The position numbers and the translations under genes are program-made. From Streptomyces sp. NBC_00691 (lineage in GTDB: Bacteria; Actinomycetota; Actinomycetes; Streptomycetales; Streptomycetaceae): DNA of 64,000 nt. Below the pieces are notes generated by a model. It had not been told where the DNA came from and searched no databases. It saw only the letters and a list, made by a program, of their open reading frames with translations. Where the stretch lies: NCBI RefSeq assembly GCF_036226665.1, contig NZ_CP109007.1, forward strand, positions 3,140,501 to 3,204,500. The letters are read 5' to 3'. This document shows positions 1 to 8,628 of the stretch, one piece after another (the first letter of the stretch is position 1; each line of letters begins with the position of its first letter).

Positions 1-43
1 CGGCCGCGCCGCCGCCGGGCAGGGTCTCGAAGTGGCCGGCCAT
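1..43 (-). CDS. DUF2017 family protein, N-terminal fragment
   Basis: Only the first 14 codons are in the window; they read [14 protein letters not shown]. The ATG at 43-41 overlaps the clpS stop codon (ATGA), so the two are translationally coupled. A DUF2017 protein of unknown function usually follows clpS in Streptomyces, and this N-terminus fits that family as I remember it. The rest of the gene lies off the left edge. Confidence 0.6.
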   Translation of the reverse strand, partial: MAGHFETLPGGGAA

Positions 44-348
44 CAGCCGCGGTCCTGGGTGAGGGTCGCCCAGAGGCCGTAGCCGTGCATCGCCTGCACG
101 TCGCGCTCCATCTCCTCGCGGGTGCCGCTGGAGACCACCGCACGGCCCTTGTGGTGCACGTCGAGCATCAGCTTGTGCGCCTTGTCCTTGGAATAGCCGA
201 AGTACGCCTGGAAGACGTAGGTCACGTAGCTCATCAGGTTGACCGGATCGTTGTGCACGAGGGTCACCCAGGGCACGTCCGGTTCGACGACCGCGGAGAC
301 CTCCTCGGCCGATTCCGTACGTTCGATCTCAATAGGCGCGACGCTCAC
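43..348 (-). CDS. clpS: ClpS, adaptor of the ATP-dependent Clp protease
   Basis: ClpS binds the N-domain of the Clp ATPase in the cytoplasm and hands over N-degron substrates to ClpP. The 101-residue product matches the family length. The conserved His-Asn-Asp lies at residues 32-34 and the DVHHKG segment at 63-68; these contain the acidic/amide and His residues of the N-degron pocket. The first ~25 residues are acidic and probably disordered, as usual. The start is GTG with a GGGGTGA ribosome site close upstream. Its stop overlaps the start of the DUF2017 gene. It is divergent from pncB across about 110 bp that must hold both promoters. Confidence 0.95.
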   Translation of the reverse strand: MSVAPIEIERTESAEEVSAVVEPDVPWVTLVHNDPVNLMSYVTYVFQAYFGYSKDKAHKLMLDVHHKGRAVVSSGTREEMERDVQAMHGYGLWATLTQDRG

Positions 349-459
349 TCACCCCATGCTGCCACCCCGGAGGGCCCGTCGCACAAACGGGTCACCCGCC
401 CGTCACCCGCTCGCCGCACTATTCGTCACTCTGACGATTTCTGCGCTAGCATCGCTGAC

Positions 460-1788
460 ATGAACGCTGCGGACCTTGGGCTGCCGGTGGACGTGCCGTC
501 GACCGCGCTCTTCACCGATCAGTACGAGCTGACCATGCTCCAGGCCGCCCTCCGGGGCGGCACCGCCGACCGGCGCTCGGTCTTCGAGGTCTTCACCCGG
601 CGACTGCCCGAGGGACGGCGCTACGGCGTCCTCGCGGGCGTCGGCCGGGTCCTCGACGCCGTCGAGAACTTCCGGTTCGACCCCGCCGTCCTGGGCTTCC
701 TGCGGGAGCAGGGAATCGTCGACGAGCCGACCCTGGAATGGCTCGCCCGCTACCGCTTCACCGGCGACATCTGGGGCTACCCCGAGGGCGAGGTGTACTT
801 CCCCGGCTCGCCCGTCCTGCGCGTCGAGGGCTCCTTCGCCGAGTGCGTGCTCCTGGAGACGGTGATCCTCTCCATCCTCAACCACGACTCGGCCATCGCC
901 GCCGCCGCCTCCCGCATGTCGGCCGCGGCCGGCGGGCGCCGCCTGATCGAGATGGGGGCCCGGCGCACCCACGAGCTGGCGGCCGTCGCCGCCTCCCGCG
1001 CCGCGTACGTCGGCGGCTTCGACTCCACCTCGGACCTCGCGGCCGGCTTCCGCTACGGCATCCCGACCGTCGGCACCTCCGCCCACGCCTTCACGCTCCT
1101 CCACGACAGCGAGCGGGACGCCTTCCGCGCCCAGGTCGACTCCCTCGGCCGCGGTACGACCCTGCTCGTCGACACCTACGACGTGGCCGAGGCCGTCCGG
1201 ACGGCCGTCGAGGTGGCGGGGCCCGAGCTCGGGGCCGTCCGGATCGACTCCGGCGACCTGCTGCTCGTCGCCCACCGGGTCCGGCAGCAGCTCGACGAGC
1301 TCGGCGCGCGGGACACCAGGATCGTCGTCACCTCGGACCTCGACGAGTACGCCATCGCCTCCCTCGCGGCGGCCCCGGTCGACGCGTACGGCGTGGGCAC
1401 CCAGCTGGTCACCGGCAGCGGCCACCCGACCTGCTCCATGGTCTACAAGCTGGTCGCCCGCGCCTCGTCGGCCGACCTCAAGGCCCCCCTCACCCCGGTC
1501 GCCAAGAAGTCCCTCGGCGGCAAGGCCTCGGTCGGCGGGCGCAAGTGGGCGGCACGCCGGCCCGACGCGTACGGCGTCGCCGAGGCGGAGGTCCTGGGCA
1601 CCGGTCCGGTCCCGCCGGAGCTCGCCGACCACCAGTTGCTGGTCGAGCTGGTCAAGGGTGGCGACGTGGTGGCCCGGGAGCCCCTGGAGGCCGCCCGGGC
1701 CCGGCACATCGCGGCCCGCGCCGGGCTGCCGATGTCGGCGATCCAGCTCTCCCGGGGCGAGCCGGTGCTGCCGACGGAGTACTTCTAG
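460..1788 (+). CDS. pncB: Nicotinate phosphoribosyltransferase
   Basis: Converts nicotinate and PRPP to nicotinate mononucleotide, the entry step of the Preiss-Handler NAD salvage route. The 442-residue product has the N-terminal FTDQYELTM signature at residues 18-26, a GTSAHAF segment at 205-211 whose His209 matches the phosphorylated histidine of the family, and the phosphate-binding DSGD at 263-266. The open frame extends far upstream, but the first Met that begins the conserved fold is at 460; the upstream part overlaps clpS. A nicotinamidase gene follows 155 bp downstream, which supports a shared role in NAD salvage. Confidence 0.93.
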   Translation: MNAADLGLPVDVPSTALFTDQYELTMLQAALRGGTADRRSVFEVFTRRLPEGRRYGVLAGVGRVLDAVENFRFDPAVLGFLREQGIVDEPTLEWLARYRFTGDIWGYPEGEVYFPGSPVLRVEGSFAECVLLETVILSILNHDSAIAAAASRMSAAAGGRRLIEMGARRTHELAAVAASRAAYVGGFDSTSDLAAGFRYGIPTVGTSAHAFTLLHDSERDAFRAQVDSLGRGTTLLVDTYDVAEAVRTAVEVAGPELGAVRIDSGDLLLVAHRVRQQLDELGARDTRIVVTSDLDEYAIASLAAAPVDAYGVGTQLVTGSGHPTCSMVYKLVARASSADLKAPLTPVAKKSLGGKASVGGRKWAARRPDAYGVAEAEVLGTGPVPPELADHQLLVELVKGGDVVAREPLEAARARHIAARAGLPMSAIQLSRGEPVLPTEYF

Positions 1789-1792
1789 GGGG

Positions 1793-1843
1793 TGTCGTCA
1801 CACTTCCGTCGTCGCCCGCGGCGCAGACGGAAGTGTCACGACA
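1793..1843 (+). terminator. Long inverted repeat after pncB (terminator or attenuator)
   Basis: Two 18-base arms (1793-1810 and 1826-1843) are complementary except for one internal pair and are separated by 15 bases. The repeat starts five bases after the pncB stop codon and lies about 100 bp before the nicotinamidase start. It is most simply a pncB terminator. Because it sits between two NAD-salvage genes it could also control read-through. No T-tract follows, which is normal for Streptomyces terminators. Confidence 0.6.
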
Positions 1844-1943
1844 GGCCCTGGGGCCTCGGAGACCGGACCTGCCCCCTCCCGGTGGGCGGGCCGAGTCTCT
1901 AGGCTCGGTCCCACCCCTCCCCGACGTGTTAAGGACACCCGCC

Positions 1944-2543
1944 ATGCACCGCGCATTGATCGTTGTGGACGTTCAGAACGACTTCTGCGAGGGCGGCAGC
2001 CTCGCGGTGACCGGTGGCGCCGACGTCGCCGCCGCCATCACCGACCTGGTCGGCCAGACGGCGGGCAGCGCCTACCGGCACGTGGTCGCCACCCGTGACC
2101 ACCATGTCGACCCGGGCGCGCACTTCGCGCCGGCCGGCGAGGAGCCGGACTACGTCACCTCCTGGCCGGTGCACTGCGTGGCCGGCACGGAGGGGGTCGG
2201 CTTCCACCCGAACTTCGCGCCGGCCGTCGCCAGCGGGGCGATCGACGCCGTCTTCGACAAGGGCGCGTACGACGCGGCGTACAGCGGCTTCGAGGGGCAC
2301 GACGAGAACGGGCGGACGCTCGCGGAGTGGCTCCGCGAGCGGGAGGTCACCGAGGTCGACGTGGTGGGCATCGCCACCGACCACTGTGTGCGGGCCACGG
2401 CCCTGGACGCGGCCCGCGAGGGCTTCCGCACCCATGTGCTGCTCGATCTGACGGCCGGCGTCGCGAAGGAGACGACGGACCGGGCCCTGGAGGAGCTGCG
2501 GACGGCGGGCGTGGAGCTGACCGGCAAGCCCGTGGTGGCCTGA
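1944..2543 (+). CDS. pncA: Nicotinamidase (isochorismatase family)
   Basis: Hydrolyses nicotinamide to nicotinate and ammonia, supplying the substrate of the upstream pncB product. The 199-residue protein begins with the family signature VVDVQNDFCEGGSL. Visible catalytic residues are Asp9, Lys106 (FDKG) and the nucleophile Cys148 (ATDHCVRAT). The metal site is Asp52, His54 and His60 (RDHHVDPGAH). The start codon is preceded by AAGGAC eight bases upstream. Relatives of this family also hydrolyse other amides or isochorismate, but the Asp-His-x5-His metal motif and the pncB neighbour favour nicotinamidase. Confidence 0.92.
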   Translation: MHRALIVVDVQNDFCEGGSLAVTGGADVAAAITDLVGQTAGSAYRHVVATRDHHVDPGAHFAPAGEEPDYVTSWPVHCVAGTEGVGFHPNFAPAVASGAIDAVFDKGAYDAAYSGFEGHDENGRTLAEWLREREVTEVDVVGIATDHCVRATALDAAREGFRTHVLLDLTAGVAKETTDRALEELRTAGVELTGKPVVA

Positions 2544-2618
2544 GCGGTTCGCGGGGGCCCGCCGGGCGGTCGCGCGCGGAGGCCCTGAGGCCGTACTCCG
2601 CCGGGCCCGGGCGGCGGC

Positions 2619-2930
2619 TCAGGCCGCCGGTTCCCTGGGGAGGGACCGTACGGGGTGCCAGAGCTCCTGGGCGGCGCCGGGCGCGGATCTCCACAGCAGG
2701 CCGTCGGGGTGGTGGAGGACGGCCGTGATCTCGTCGGGGGTGGGCGGCTCGGTGTTGCCCCGGAGGTAGACCGCCCGCAGACCGAGGTTCCGCAGCCGGG
2801 TCAGGGCGCGGGCACGGTTCGCGGCGTGGACCAGGAAGCGGACGCTGGCGCCGTCGCGGGCCGGGCTGGGCAGCCCTATCGCGACGACCACGCTGCCTCC
2901 CGGCAACTTGCAGAACCCTCCGTTGGGCAT
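2619..2930 (-). CDS. Conserved hypothetical protein
   Basis: Encodes 103 residues from the ATG at 2930, which has a strong GGGGGAG ribosome site nine bases upstream. A longer frame starts at 2993 but has no ribosome site and runs towards a terminator. I do not recognise the family. The sequence is soluble-looking, with a beta-rich start (GGSVVVAIGLP), a basic helix (NRARALTRLRNLGLRAVYL) and a C-terminus containing PTPDEITAVLHHPDGLLWR. It lies between convergent pncA and a secreted protease gene whose terminator separates them, so it is probably transcribed alone. Confidence 0.7.
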   Translation of the reverse strand: MPNGGFCKLPGGSVVVAIGLPSPARDGASVRFLVHAANRARALTRLRNLGLRAVYLRGNTEPPTPDEITAVLHHPDGLLWRSAPGAAQELWHPVRSLPREPAA

Positions 2931-3001
2931 GCGGAACCACTCCCCCGTGGATCGACTGTCAATAAGAACATCGGTCTGATGCGTCAGACGCACCTAAACA
3001 C

Positions 3002-3038
3002 GATCGGCCGCCGCCCGCTAGAGGGGCGACGGCCGATC
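3002..3038 (-). terminator. Terminator of the M6 protease gene
   Basis: GATCGGCCG (3002-3010) pairs perfectly with CGGCCGATC (3030-3038). After one mismatch the stem continues with five more G:C pairs, leaving a loop of about seven bases. It lies 26 bp beyond the stop codon of the protease gene on the minus strand. Confidence 0.75.
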
Positions 3039-3063
3039 ATGCTTTGACCTGCGGTTTTACCGA

Positions 3064-5502
3064 TTACTTCGTGGACGGACCCACGCGGACCGTGATCGTC
3101 TCGCCGTTCTTCGGCTCCTGGACGACCTGGATCTTGGTGTTGGTGTCAGTTACCTGGACACCGGCGCGCGCCGTCTCCTGGAGCCAGTACGTGCCCTTGC
3201 GGTCGTCGAAGACCGGGTTGCCCGGCAGCGACGGGACGAACGCCGCGACGTCGGCCTTGTGGAGCAGGAGGCTGTCGGTCTTGTACGTGCCGAAGGTGGA
3301 GTCGTAGGCCTGGACGCGGTTGCGCATCAGGCTGCCGTCCTTGAACTTCAGCGGCGTCGGGTGGGAGTCGACCGGAAGGATCAGACCCTGGCCCGGGTGG
3401 ACCGCGGTGTTGTTGTCCTTCTGGGAGAGGTCCCACTTCCAGATGAGCAGACCGTTCTGGTACGGGTAGTGCTCGACCCAGCTGGCCTTGTCACCGGTGA
3501 ACCCGAAGTTGTACGGGCCGACCTTGAGGGTGGCGTCGTACGAGACGTACTGGCGGTTCTCCGCGATGTAGTACTGCTCGTACTCCTTCGTGAAGCCCTT
3601 GCCGACCCGCGAGAAGCCCTTGGCCGCCCAGCCGTTGTCACCGTTCTCGGCGTTGTCCGAGAAGACGGTGGCACCGTCGGCGGTCAGCGTGATGGCGTCG
3701 GCCGTGAAGCCCTTGCCGCCGGCGCCGCCGTCCGTCTGGTAGCGGAAGCGGAGGTCGAACTTCTTGCCCGCGTAGGCGTCGAGGCCGTAGACGAGCTCCT
3801 TGTGCGTGCCCGAGACGTCGGTCAGCGCCGGGGCGCCGCTGGCGTCGCGCGGGAGCGGCTTGCCGTCGGCGGTGCCGTCCAGGGCCGTCCAGTTGGCGCC
3901 GCCGTCGGTCGACACCTCGGTGTAGAGGTAGTCGTAGTCGAGCTCGATGTCGTACCAGCCCTTGAGCTTCAGGGAGGCGGACGTCTTGCCCGTCAGGTCG
4001 ACGGAGCGGGTCAGGGTGTTCTTGAGGTCGTCACCCATGTTGCTCCACCACTGCGTGGCACCCTCGGCGGGCGCGACGACATCGGTGGTGACGGCCTTCT
4101 TCGGCAGCTCGACGACGAGCGCCTGGGGGTTCTTGGTGTTGTACTCGGCGACGCCCAGCTTGTGGGTGGAGTTCCACTTGCGGGCCTCGTTGGCGACCTT
4201 GGTGTAGTTCAGCCAGCCGAGCTGCAGCTTGTCCCAGGCGTTCATGTCGCCGGGCAGGTCGCCGATGGCGTCCTTGCCGCGGCCGAGCCAGGAGCCGGAG
4301 GACATGAGCGACCAGAAGCCGGTCGAGTTCTCGGCGCCCTTGAGGCCGGAGGTGTCGTACAGGTCCGGCAGACCGAGGTCGTGGCCGTACTCGTGCGCGA
4401 AGACGCCGAGGCCGCCGTTCTCCGGCTGCATCGTGTAGTCGCCGACCCAGATGCCGGAGTCACCGATCTGCGTGCCGCCGGCCTTGTTGTTCGCCGGACC
4501 GGTCTTGCCCGCGTTGGTGCCGTAGGCGTACCAGCGGTGGGCCCACAGGGCGTCGCTCGCCTGGGCGCCGCCGCCCGCCGACTCGTCCTCGCCCGCGTGG
4601 ACGATCTGGAAGTGGTCGATGTACCCGTCGGGCTCGTTGAAGTTGCCGTCGCCGTCGAAGTCGTACCGGTCCCACTGGTCGTACTGCGCCAGGTCGGCCT
4701 TGATCTGGGCGTCGGTACGGCCCTTGGCCTTCTGGTCCGCGGTCCACGCCGTGACACCGTCGCGGACGGCGTCCCAGACGTTGGAGCAGTTGCTGTTGCC
4801 GCAGTAGTTCGAGCCGTAACGGGCCTCGTTGTACTCGACCTTGACCCAGTCGGAGACTCCGCCGTCGACCGAGTACCGGCCGGACGAGGTCTTCTCGTAG
4901 TAGGTCTTCAGCGACTGCTTGGGCTGTCCCTTGGCGTCCTTGCCGGTGCCGAAGTACAGGTCCTGGAAGTGCTTCTGGTTGTAGTCCGCCTGCCATTCCG
5001 TGGAGTTGTCGTGCGCACGGTCCGGCTGGGCTATCTGGTTGTGCAGGGGACCGGGCGTGCCGCCGAACTTCGGCTTCAGGTCGGTCGTGTCGTCGTCGGC
5101 GCGGTCGACGAGGGTGGTGGTGTCCACCTTGTCGCCGAACTCGACGAGGATCGTGAAGATCTTGTCCGTCTTCTCACGGCCGAGCTCGACGTACTTCTTG
5201 CTGTCGAGCTTGACGACCTGGGAGCCGTTGCGCCGCTCCACCTTCGACTCGCCGCTCAGCACCTGCTCCAGGGCAGCCTTGCGCTGCTGCTCCTGCTGCT
5301 TGCTGTAGGGACCCTCGAGGTCGTGGTCGACCGCCGTCTTGTCGACACCGGCGCCGGGCGCCGGGTCGTGACGGACATCGGACGGCGTCACGCTGCCGTG
5401 ATTGTCCGCCCATGCGGTGGTGAAGGTCGAGGCGGTGGCGGCGGTGGCCGCGAGCGCCACAACAACTGCGGACGTTCTGATCGCCCGTCGTCTGTTGGTC
5501 AC
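3064..5502 (-). CDS. Secreted M6 family metalloprotease (immune inhibitor A-like)
   Basis: An 812-residue secreted zinc protease. The GTG at 5502 follows GGGGAGGAC at good spacing and starts a classic signal peptide: VTNRRRAIRTS, then an Ala/Val-rich core, then AWA. The zinc motif HEYGH is at residues 370-374 and continues as DLGLPD, the extended M6 form in which Glu371 is the general base. A calcium-like DFDGDGNFNEPDG loop precedes it. The C-terminal half is beta-rich with jelly-roll-like segments (STDGGANWTAL), typical of carbohydrate- or surface-binding modules of immune inhibitor A proteases. It is probably exported by Sec and degrades extracellular protein. A palindrome lies upstream. 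Confidence 0.92.
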   Translation of the reverse strand: MTNRRRAIRTSAVVVALAATAATASTFTTAWADNHGSVTPSDVRHDPAPGAGVDKTAVDHDLEGPYSKQQEQQRKAALEQVLSGESKVERRNGSQVVKLDSKKYVELGREKTDKIFTILVEFGDKVDTTTLVDRADDDTTDLKPKFGGTPGPLHNQIAQPDRAHDNSTEWQADYNQKHFQDLYFGTGKDAKGQPKQSLKTYYEKTSSGRYSVDGGVSDWVKVEYNEARYGSNYCGNSNCSNVWDAVRDGVTAWTADQKAKGRTDAQIKADLAQYDQWDRYDFDGDGNFNEPDGYIDHFQIVHAGEDESAGGGAQASDALWAHRWYAYGTNAGKTGPANNKAGGTQIGDSGIWVGDYTMQPENGGLGVFAHEYGHDLGLPDLYDTSGLKGAENSTGFWSLMSSGSWLGRGKDAIGDLPGDMNAWDKLQLGWLNYTKVANEARKWNSTHKLGVAEYNTKNPQALVVELPKKAVTTDVVAPAEGATQWWSNMGDDLKNTLTRSVDLTGKTSASLKLKGWYDIELDYDYLYTEVSTDGGANWTALDGTADGKPLPRDASGAPALTDVSGTHKELVYGLDAYAGKKFDLRFRYQTDGGAGGKGFTADAITLTADGATVFSDNAENGDNGWAAKGFSRVGKGFTKEYEQYYIAENRQYVSYDATLKVGPYNFGFTGDKASWVEHYPYQNGLLIWKWDLSQKDNNTAVHPGQGLILPVDSHPTPLKFKDGSLMRNRVQAYDSTFGTYKTDSLLLHKADVAAFVPSLPGNPVFDDRKGTYWLQETARAGVQVTDTNTKIQVVQEPKNGETITVRVGPSTK

Positions 5503-5835
5503 TTGATATGTCCTCCCCGGCGCCCGCGCTTCGGACCGAAGGTGGGGTGTCCGTCCGGCGGGTCGCGCGTCACAAGTGACGACATTCGACCGGAGGTACG
5601 CAAGAAAAGACAGATCTTGACTTGCACATACCAACTGCACTATGCGGGAGGTGAATTCCGATTATCGGACGATCGACGGGCACCTTACGGGAAAAAATCA
5701 CACGACCCGTGACTCCGTGCGCCCCCCGTGCACCCCGTGCCCCCGCATCCTGGGTGAGGGCACGCTTACTTCGGCTCCGCCCGGGCATCCACGCTCTGAG
5801 AGTCGAACCGATGTCCTGAGAGGGCGGTACATGTC
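5503..5835. promoter_or_regulatory. Divergent intergenic region with palindrome CGTCACAAGTGACG
   Basis: This 333-bp gap separates the divergent M6 protease and small membrane protein genes. It is more A+T-rich than its surroundings at 5590-5700. A 14-base palindrome (CGTCAC-AA-GTGACG) lies at 5568-5581, about 66 bp upstream of the protease start, and is a candidate operator. On the plus strand TTGACT (5617-5622) and TATGCG (5641-5646) are 18 bases apart and could be a weak promoter. I see no credible gene here. Confidence 0.4.
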
Positions 5836-6114
5836 ATGCAGCGTCCGAACGCCGCACAGCTCACCTACGGTTCGGCCACCGTCGTGCTCGCGACCGTCGC
5901 CCTGCTGCTGCTCTCCGGCACGACGACCACGCTCGGGATCACGGTGATCAGCCTCGCCGGCCTGCTGCTCGGACTGCTCGTGGCGGTGACGATGCCCCCG
6001 CGGACGAGCGCCGTCAAGACCGCCGCACCGACTCCGGCACCCGCCGCCCGCGAAGAGGTCCGGGTACCGACCGCGCGCGTGGGCGCGGGAGTCGACACCC
6101 GGACCGGTTCGTGA
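5836..6114 (+). CDS. Small membrane protein of unknown function
   Basis: The 92-residue product has two hydrophobic segments, about residues 12-30 (TVVLATVALLLLSG) and 34-53 (GITVISLAGLLLGLLVAV). A polar Pro/Ala-rich C-terminal tail of about 38 residues follows. This predicts a two-pass membrane protein with a short turn (TTTTL) between helices. GAGAGG lies upstream of two possible ATGs (5831 out of frame, 5836 in frame). It converges on an RDD protein gene, with a hairpin between them. No function can be assigned. Confidence 0.7.
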   Translation: MQRPNAAQLTYGSATVVLATVALLLLSGTTTTLGITVISLAGLLLGLLVAVTMPPRTSAVKTAAPTPAPAAREEVRVPTARVGAGVDTRTGS

Positions 6115-6129
6115 CACCTCGTCCGTATA

Positions 6130-6160
6130 CGTCGTCCCCGTCGGCTCCGCGCGGACGACG
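6130..6160. terminator. Candidate bidirectional terminator
   Basis: CGTCGTCC (6130-6137) pairs with GGACGACG (6153-6160) across a 15-base loop. It lies between the convergent small membrane protein gene and the first RDD gene, so it could stop transcription from both sides. The stem is short. Confidence 0.45.
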
Positions 6161-6169
6161 TCGGTCCGG

Positions 6170-6955
6170 CTACTGCGGGACGGAGACCACCACCGTCTTC
6201 GCCGCCTTGTCGTGCAGACCCTGCTTGTAGGGCTTGTCGACCAGGATCAGGATCAGCAGGAGCAGCGGCCACAGGCAGGCGCAGCAGACCAGAGCCGGCA
6301 CCCACAGGACGATCGCGCGCAGCAGCGACTGGCTCATGGGGGGCGTCGAGCCGTCGTTGAGCATCGCGACCCGCAGCTTCATCCACTTCTTGCCGAGGGT
6401 CTGGCCCGCCTTGGCCGTCATCACGGTGTCGTACGCGACGAACGCGACGATCGTGATCAGCTGGAAGATCAGCTGGCTGCCGCCGTTGAGGCTGTTGACC
6501 GTGTCGCCGAAGTCGTTGCCGTCCTCGGTCGCCCGTGAGTAGACCTTGAACGGGATGCCGATGATCGCCAGCGGGATCGCGATGATCAGCCAGTCGATGA
6601 CGCGGGCGATGATGCGCTTGCCCGACTCGGCGAGCGGCGGCATGCCGGAGAGCGGATCGGTCCCTCCGTACCCGGCGCCGTAGCCGCCGTACGGGGGCGG
6701 GGGCGGCGGCGCGTTGTCGTACGGGGAGCCGCCAGGGGAGCCGTACGGCGAACCGCCCGCGGGTCCGTACGGACTCCCGGGCGGCGGACCTCCCGGCGGG
6801 GGGCCTCCGGGCGGGGGGCCTCCCGGCGGAGGCCCTTCCGGGGGCGGTCCGGCGGGCGGCGGCTGGCCGGCGGAGGGCGGCGGAGGCTCCTGCGGCCTCT
6901 TGAGGAACGGGTCCTCCTCGGGCGGCTGGCCGGGCGGCGGCTGGTCGGTGCTCAT
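6170..6955 (-). CDS. RDD family membrane protein with Pro/Gly-rich N-terminus
   Basis: A 261-residue protein. The first ~105 residues are low-complexity Pro/Gly with PPPG and GGSPYG repeats. The rest is an RDD domain: the Arg in KRIIARVIDWLIIAIPL starts the first membrane helix, a second helix covers LIFQLITIVAFVAYDTVM, the family turn AGQTLGKKWMKLRVA follows, and a third hydrophobic stretch is CACLWPLLLLILIL. RDD proteins are integral membrane proteins of mostly unknown, possibly transport-related, function. The next gene upstream on the same strand is a second RDD protein only 110 bp away, so the two may be co-transcribed. Confidence 0.85.
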   Translation of the reverse strand: MSTDQPPPGQPPEEDPFLKRPQEPPPPSAGQPPPAGPPPEGPPPGGPPPGGPPPGGPPPGSPYGPAGGSPYGSPGGSPYDNAPPPPPPYGGYGAGYGGTDPLSGMPPLAESGKRIIARVIDWLIIAIPLAIIGIPFKVYSRATEDGNDFGDTVNSLNGGSQLIFQLITIVAFVAYDTVMTAKAGQTLGKKWMKLRVAMLNDGSTPPMSQSLLRAIVLWVPALVCCACLWPLLLLILILVDKPYKQGLHDKAAKTVVVSVPQ

Positions 6956-7065
6956 GGGGGCAGTGCATCCCGGGCCGGGCGCCCCCGCAAGGAATCACCG
7001 CCCGTTCGGGGGACCCCCGGCCGTCAGGGGCCGTCCGGCCCCGCCGCGGCACGGCCGCCCGGGGC

Positions 7066-8628
7066 TCAGCGTGCCACGAAGGTACGGGCGGCCTTGTCGT
7101 GCCAGCACTGCCGCCACGGGCGGTCGAAGAGGCACCACAGCACGTTGAGGACGCCGAGGGCCAGCAGCCCCAGGACGCTGTAGACGAGCCAGCGGCGCAG
7201 GGCCGCGCCGAACCGCGGCGGCTGGTGCGCCTCGATGTCCCGCACCTCGATCCCGCACAGCTTCTTGCCGAGCGTGCGCCCCCACCTGGCGGTCGGCAGC
7301 GCCTCGTACAGCACGCCGATGACGAAGAAGGCGGCCAGCGCGATGCCGAACTGCACCGAGGTCGTGCCGTCGACCAGCCACACCTGGACGGTGACGCCGG
7401 ACTGCCTGGCCGCCTCGATCTTGCCGTCGATGTGGTCGAGGGCAGCGGTCACGAACGGGAAGGCCGCGCCCCCGACGAGCGCGCCCAGGACGAGGGTGTC
7501 GATCAACCGGGCGGTCAGCCTCCGGCCGAGCCCGGCGGGACGCGCGGAGGCCTGCGCGCGGGCCGCCTGGACGAACAGGTCGTCGACGGGCGGCTTCCAG
7601 GGGACGACGGGCTGCTGCGGGTCCTGCGACTGGGGCTGCGGCTGTTGTGCCTGCGGCTGCGGCTGCTGGGCCCAGGAGGGGGCCGTGGGCGCCGGGGCGG
7701 GCGCCTGGCGCGCGGGCGCGGGGGCGGTCCCCGCGGCGGGCTCCGGGGCCGGCTGGGGGGCCGGCTGGGGCCGGGGGGCCTGCGGGGCGGGCTGCGGCTG
7801 AGGCGCCGCGGCAGGGTTCGGGGCGGGGATCGGTGTGACCGGCATCCCGCCGAGGCGTGCCGCTCCCCCGGTGGCCCGGGGGTCCGCCGCCGGGGCGGCG
7901 GACCGTGCCGCGCTCTCGGGCTCGGATTCACCCGCACCGGCGACCGGCCAGTCGGCCGGGGTGCGCGGGTCGGGGGTCCGGGGCGCGCCCCAGGAGACCT
8001 TCTGGTCGAGGTCGCCGCCGAAGCCGGTCTGGCGGGAGGTGTCCGCCTGCCAGGCGGAGGCGGGTTCCGCGGGGGCCGGCTCCTCGTCGAAGAAGACGGG
8101 TCCGGTCTCCTCCACGGTGGGCGCGGGGGCGAGGGCGGGCGACCGGTCCTGCGCGGGAAGCTGCGCGGGCGCCGGGACCTGGGCCTGGGCCGGAACGGAG
8201 GCGGCGGGCCGCACGGGCTCGGGAGCGGGCTGCGGCTGCGGCGGGTACGGCTGCCGCTCGGGGAGCCGGTGCTGCGGCTGGACCGGCTGGAGCTGCTGCT
8301 CGGGGAGCTGCTGCCGCGGCGGGAGCTGCTGCTCCTGGGGCCGCTGCGGCTCGATCCGCGCGGGCTGCCGCGGCTGGACCGGCTCCGGCTCGGGCCGGGC
8401 CGGCTGCGCCGCGGCCGGTGCGGGCGCCGGGCCGGAGGCCAGGATCGGGCCGGCCGGGATCGACGAGGCCGGCGGACCCGGCGGAACCTCACCGTCCGTG
8501 GGCGCGGGCCTGCTCGTACCGGGAACCCAGGCGCCCCCGTTCCAGAACCGGATGTACCCGGGAATGGACGGGTCCGGGTAGTACCCCGCCTGCGGTACCT
8601 CTCCGCCGCCTCCAGGAGGAGTAGCCAC
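7066..8628 (-). CDS. RDD family membrane protein with DUF2510-like N-terminus and long Pro/Ala/Gln linker
   Basis: A 520-residue protein from a GTG start with GGAG upstream. Residues ~12-42 (AGYYPDPSIPGYIRFWNGGAW) match the short DUF2510 motif found at the N-terminus of many actinobacterial membrane proteins. A disordered linker of more than 300 residues rich in Pro, Ala and Gln follows. The C-terminal ~150 residues form an RDD domain (GLGRRLTARLIDTLVLGALVG, then RTLGKKLCGIEV). The linker is much longer than in the downstream RDD paralogue. The function is unknown; the architecture suggests a membrane module with a cytoplasmic recruitment arm. Confidence 0.85.
   Translation of the reverse strand: MATPPGGGGEVPQAGYYPDPSIPGYIRFWNGGAWVPGTSRPAPTDGEVPPGPPASSIPAGPILASGPAPAPAAAQPARPEPEPVQPRQPARIEPQRPQEQQLPPRQQLPEQQLQPVQPQHRLPERQPYPPQPQPAPEPVRPAASVPAQAQVPAPAQLPAQDRSPALAPAPTVEETGPVFFDEEPAPAEPASAWQADTSRQTGFGGDLDQKVSWGAPRTPDPRTPADWPVAGAGESEPESAARSAAPAADPRATGGAARLGGMPVTPIPAPNPAAAPQPQPAPQAPRPQPAPQPAPEPAAGTAPAPARQAPAPAPTAPSWAQQPQPQAQQPQPQSQDPQQPVVPWKPPVDDLFVQAARAQASARPAGLGRRLTARLIDTLVLGALVGGAAFPFVTAALDHIDGKIEAARQSGVTVQVWLVDGTTSVQFGIALAAFFVIGVLYEALPTARWGRTLGKKLCGIEVRDIEAHQPPRFGAALRRWLVYSVLGLLALGVLNVLWCLFDRPWRQCWHDKAARTFVAR

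Noticed and set aside
3259..5712. 817-residue plus-strand open frame
   Set aside because: Antisense shadow of the M6 protease; composition is low-complexity Val/Leu/Gly/Arg, and the minus frame has signal peptide and HEYGH motif.
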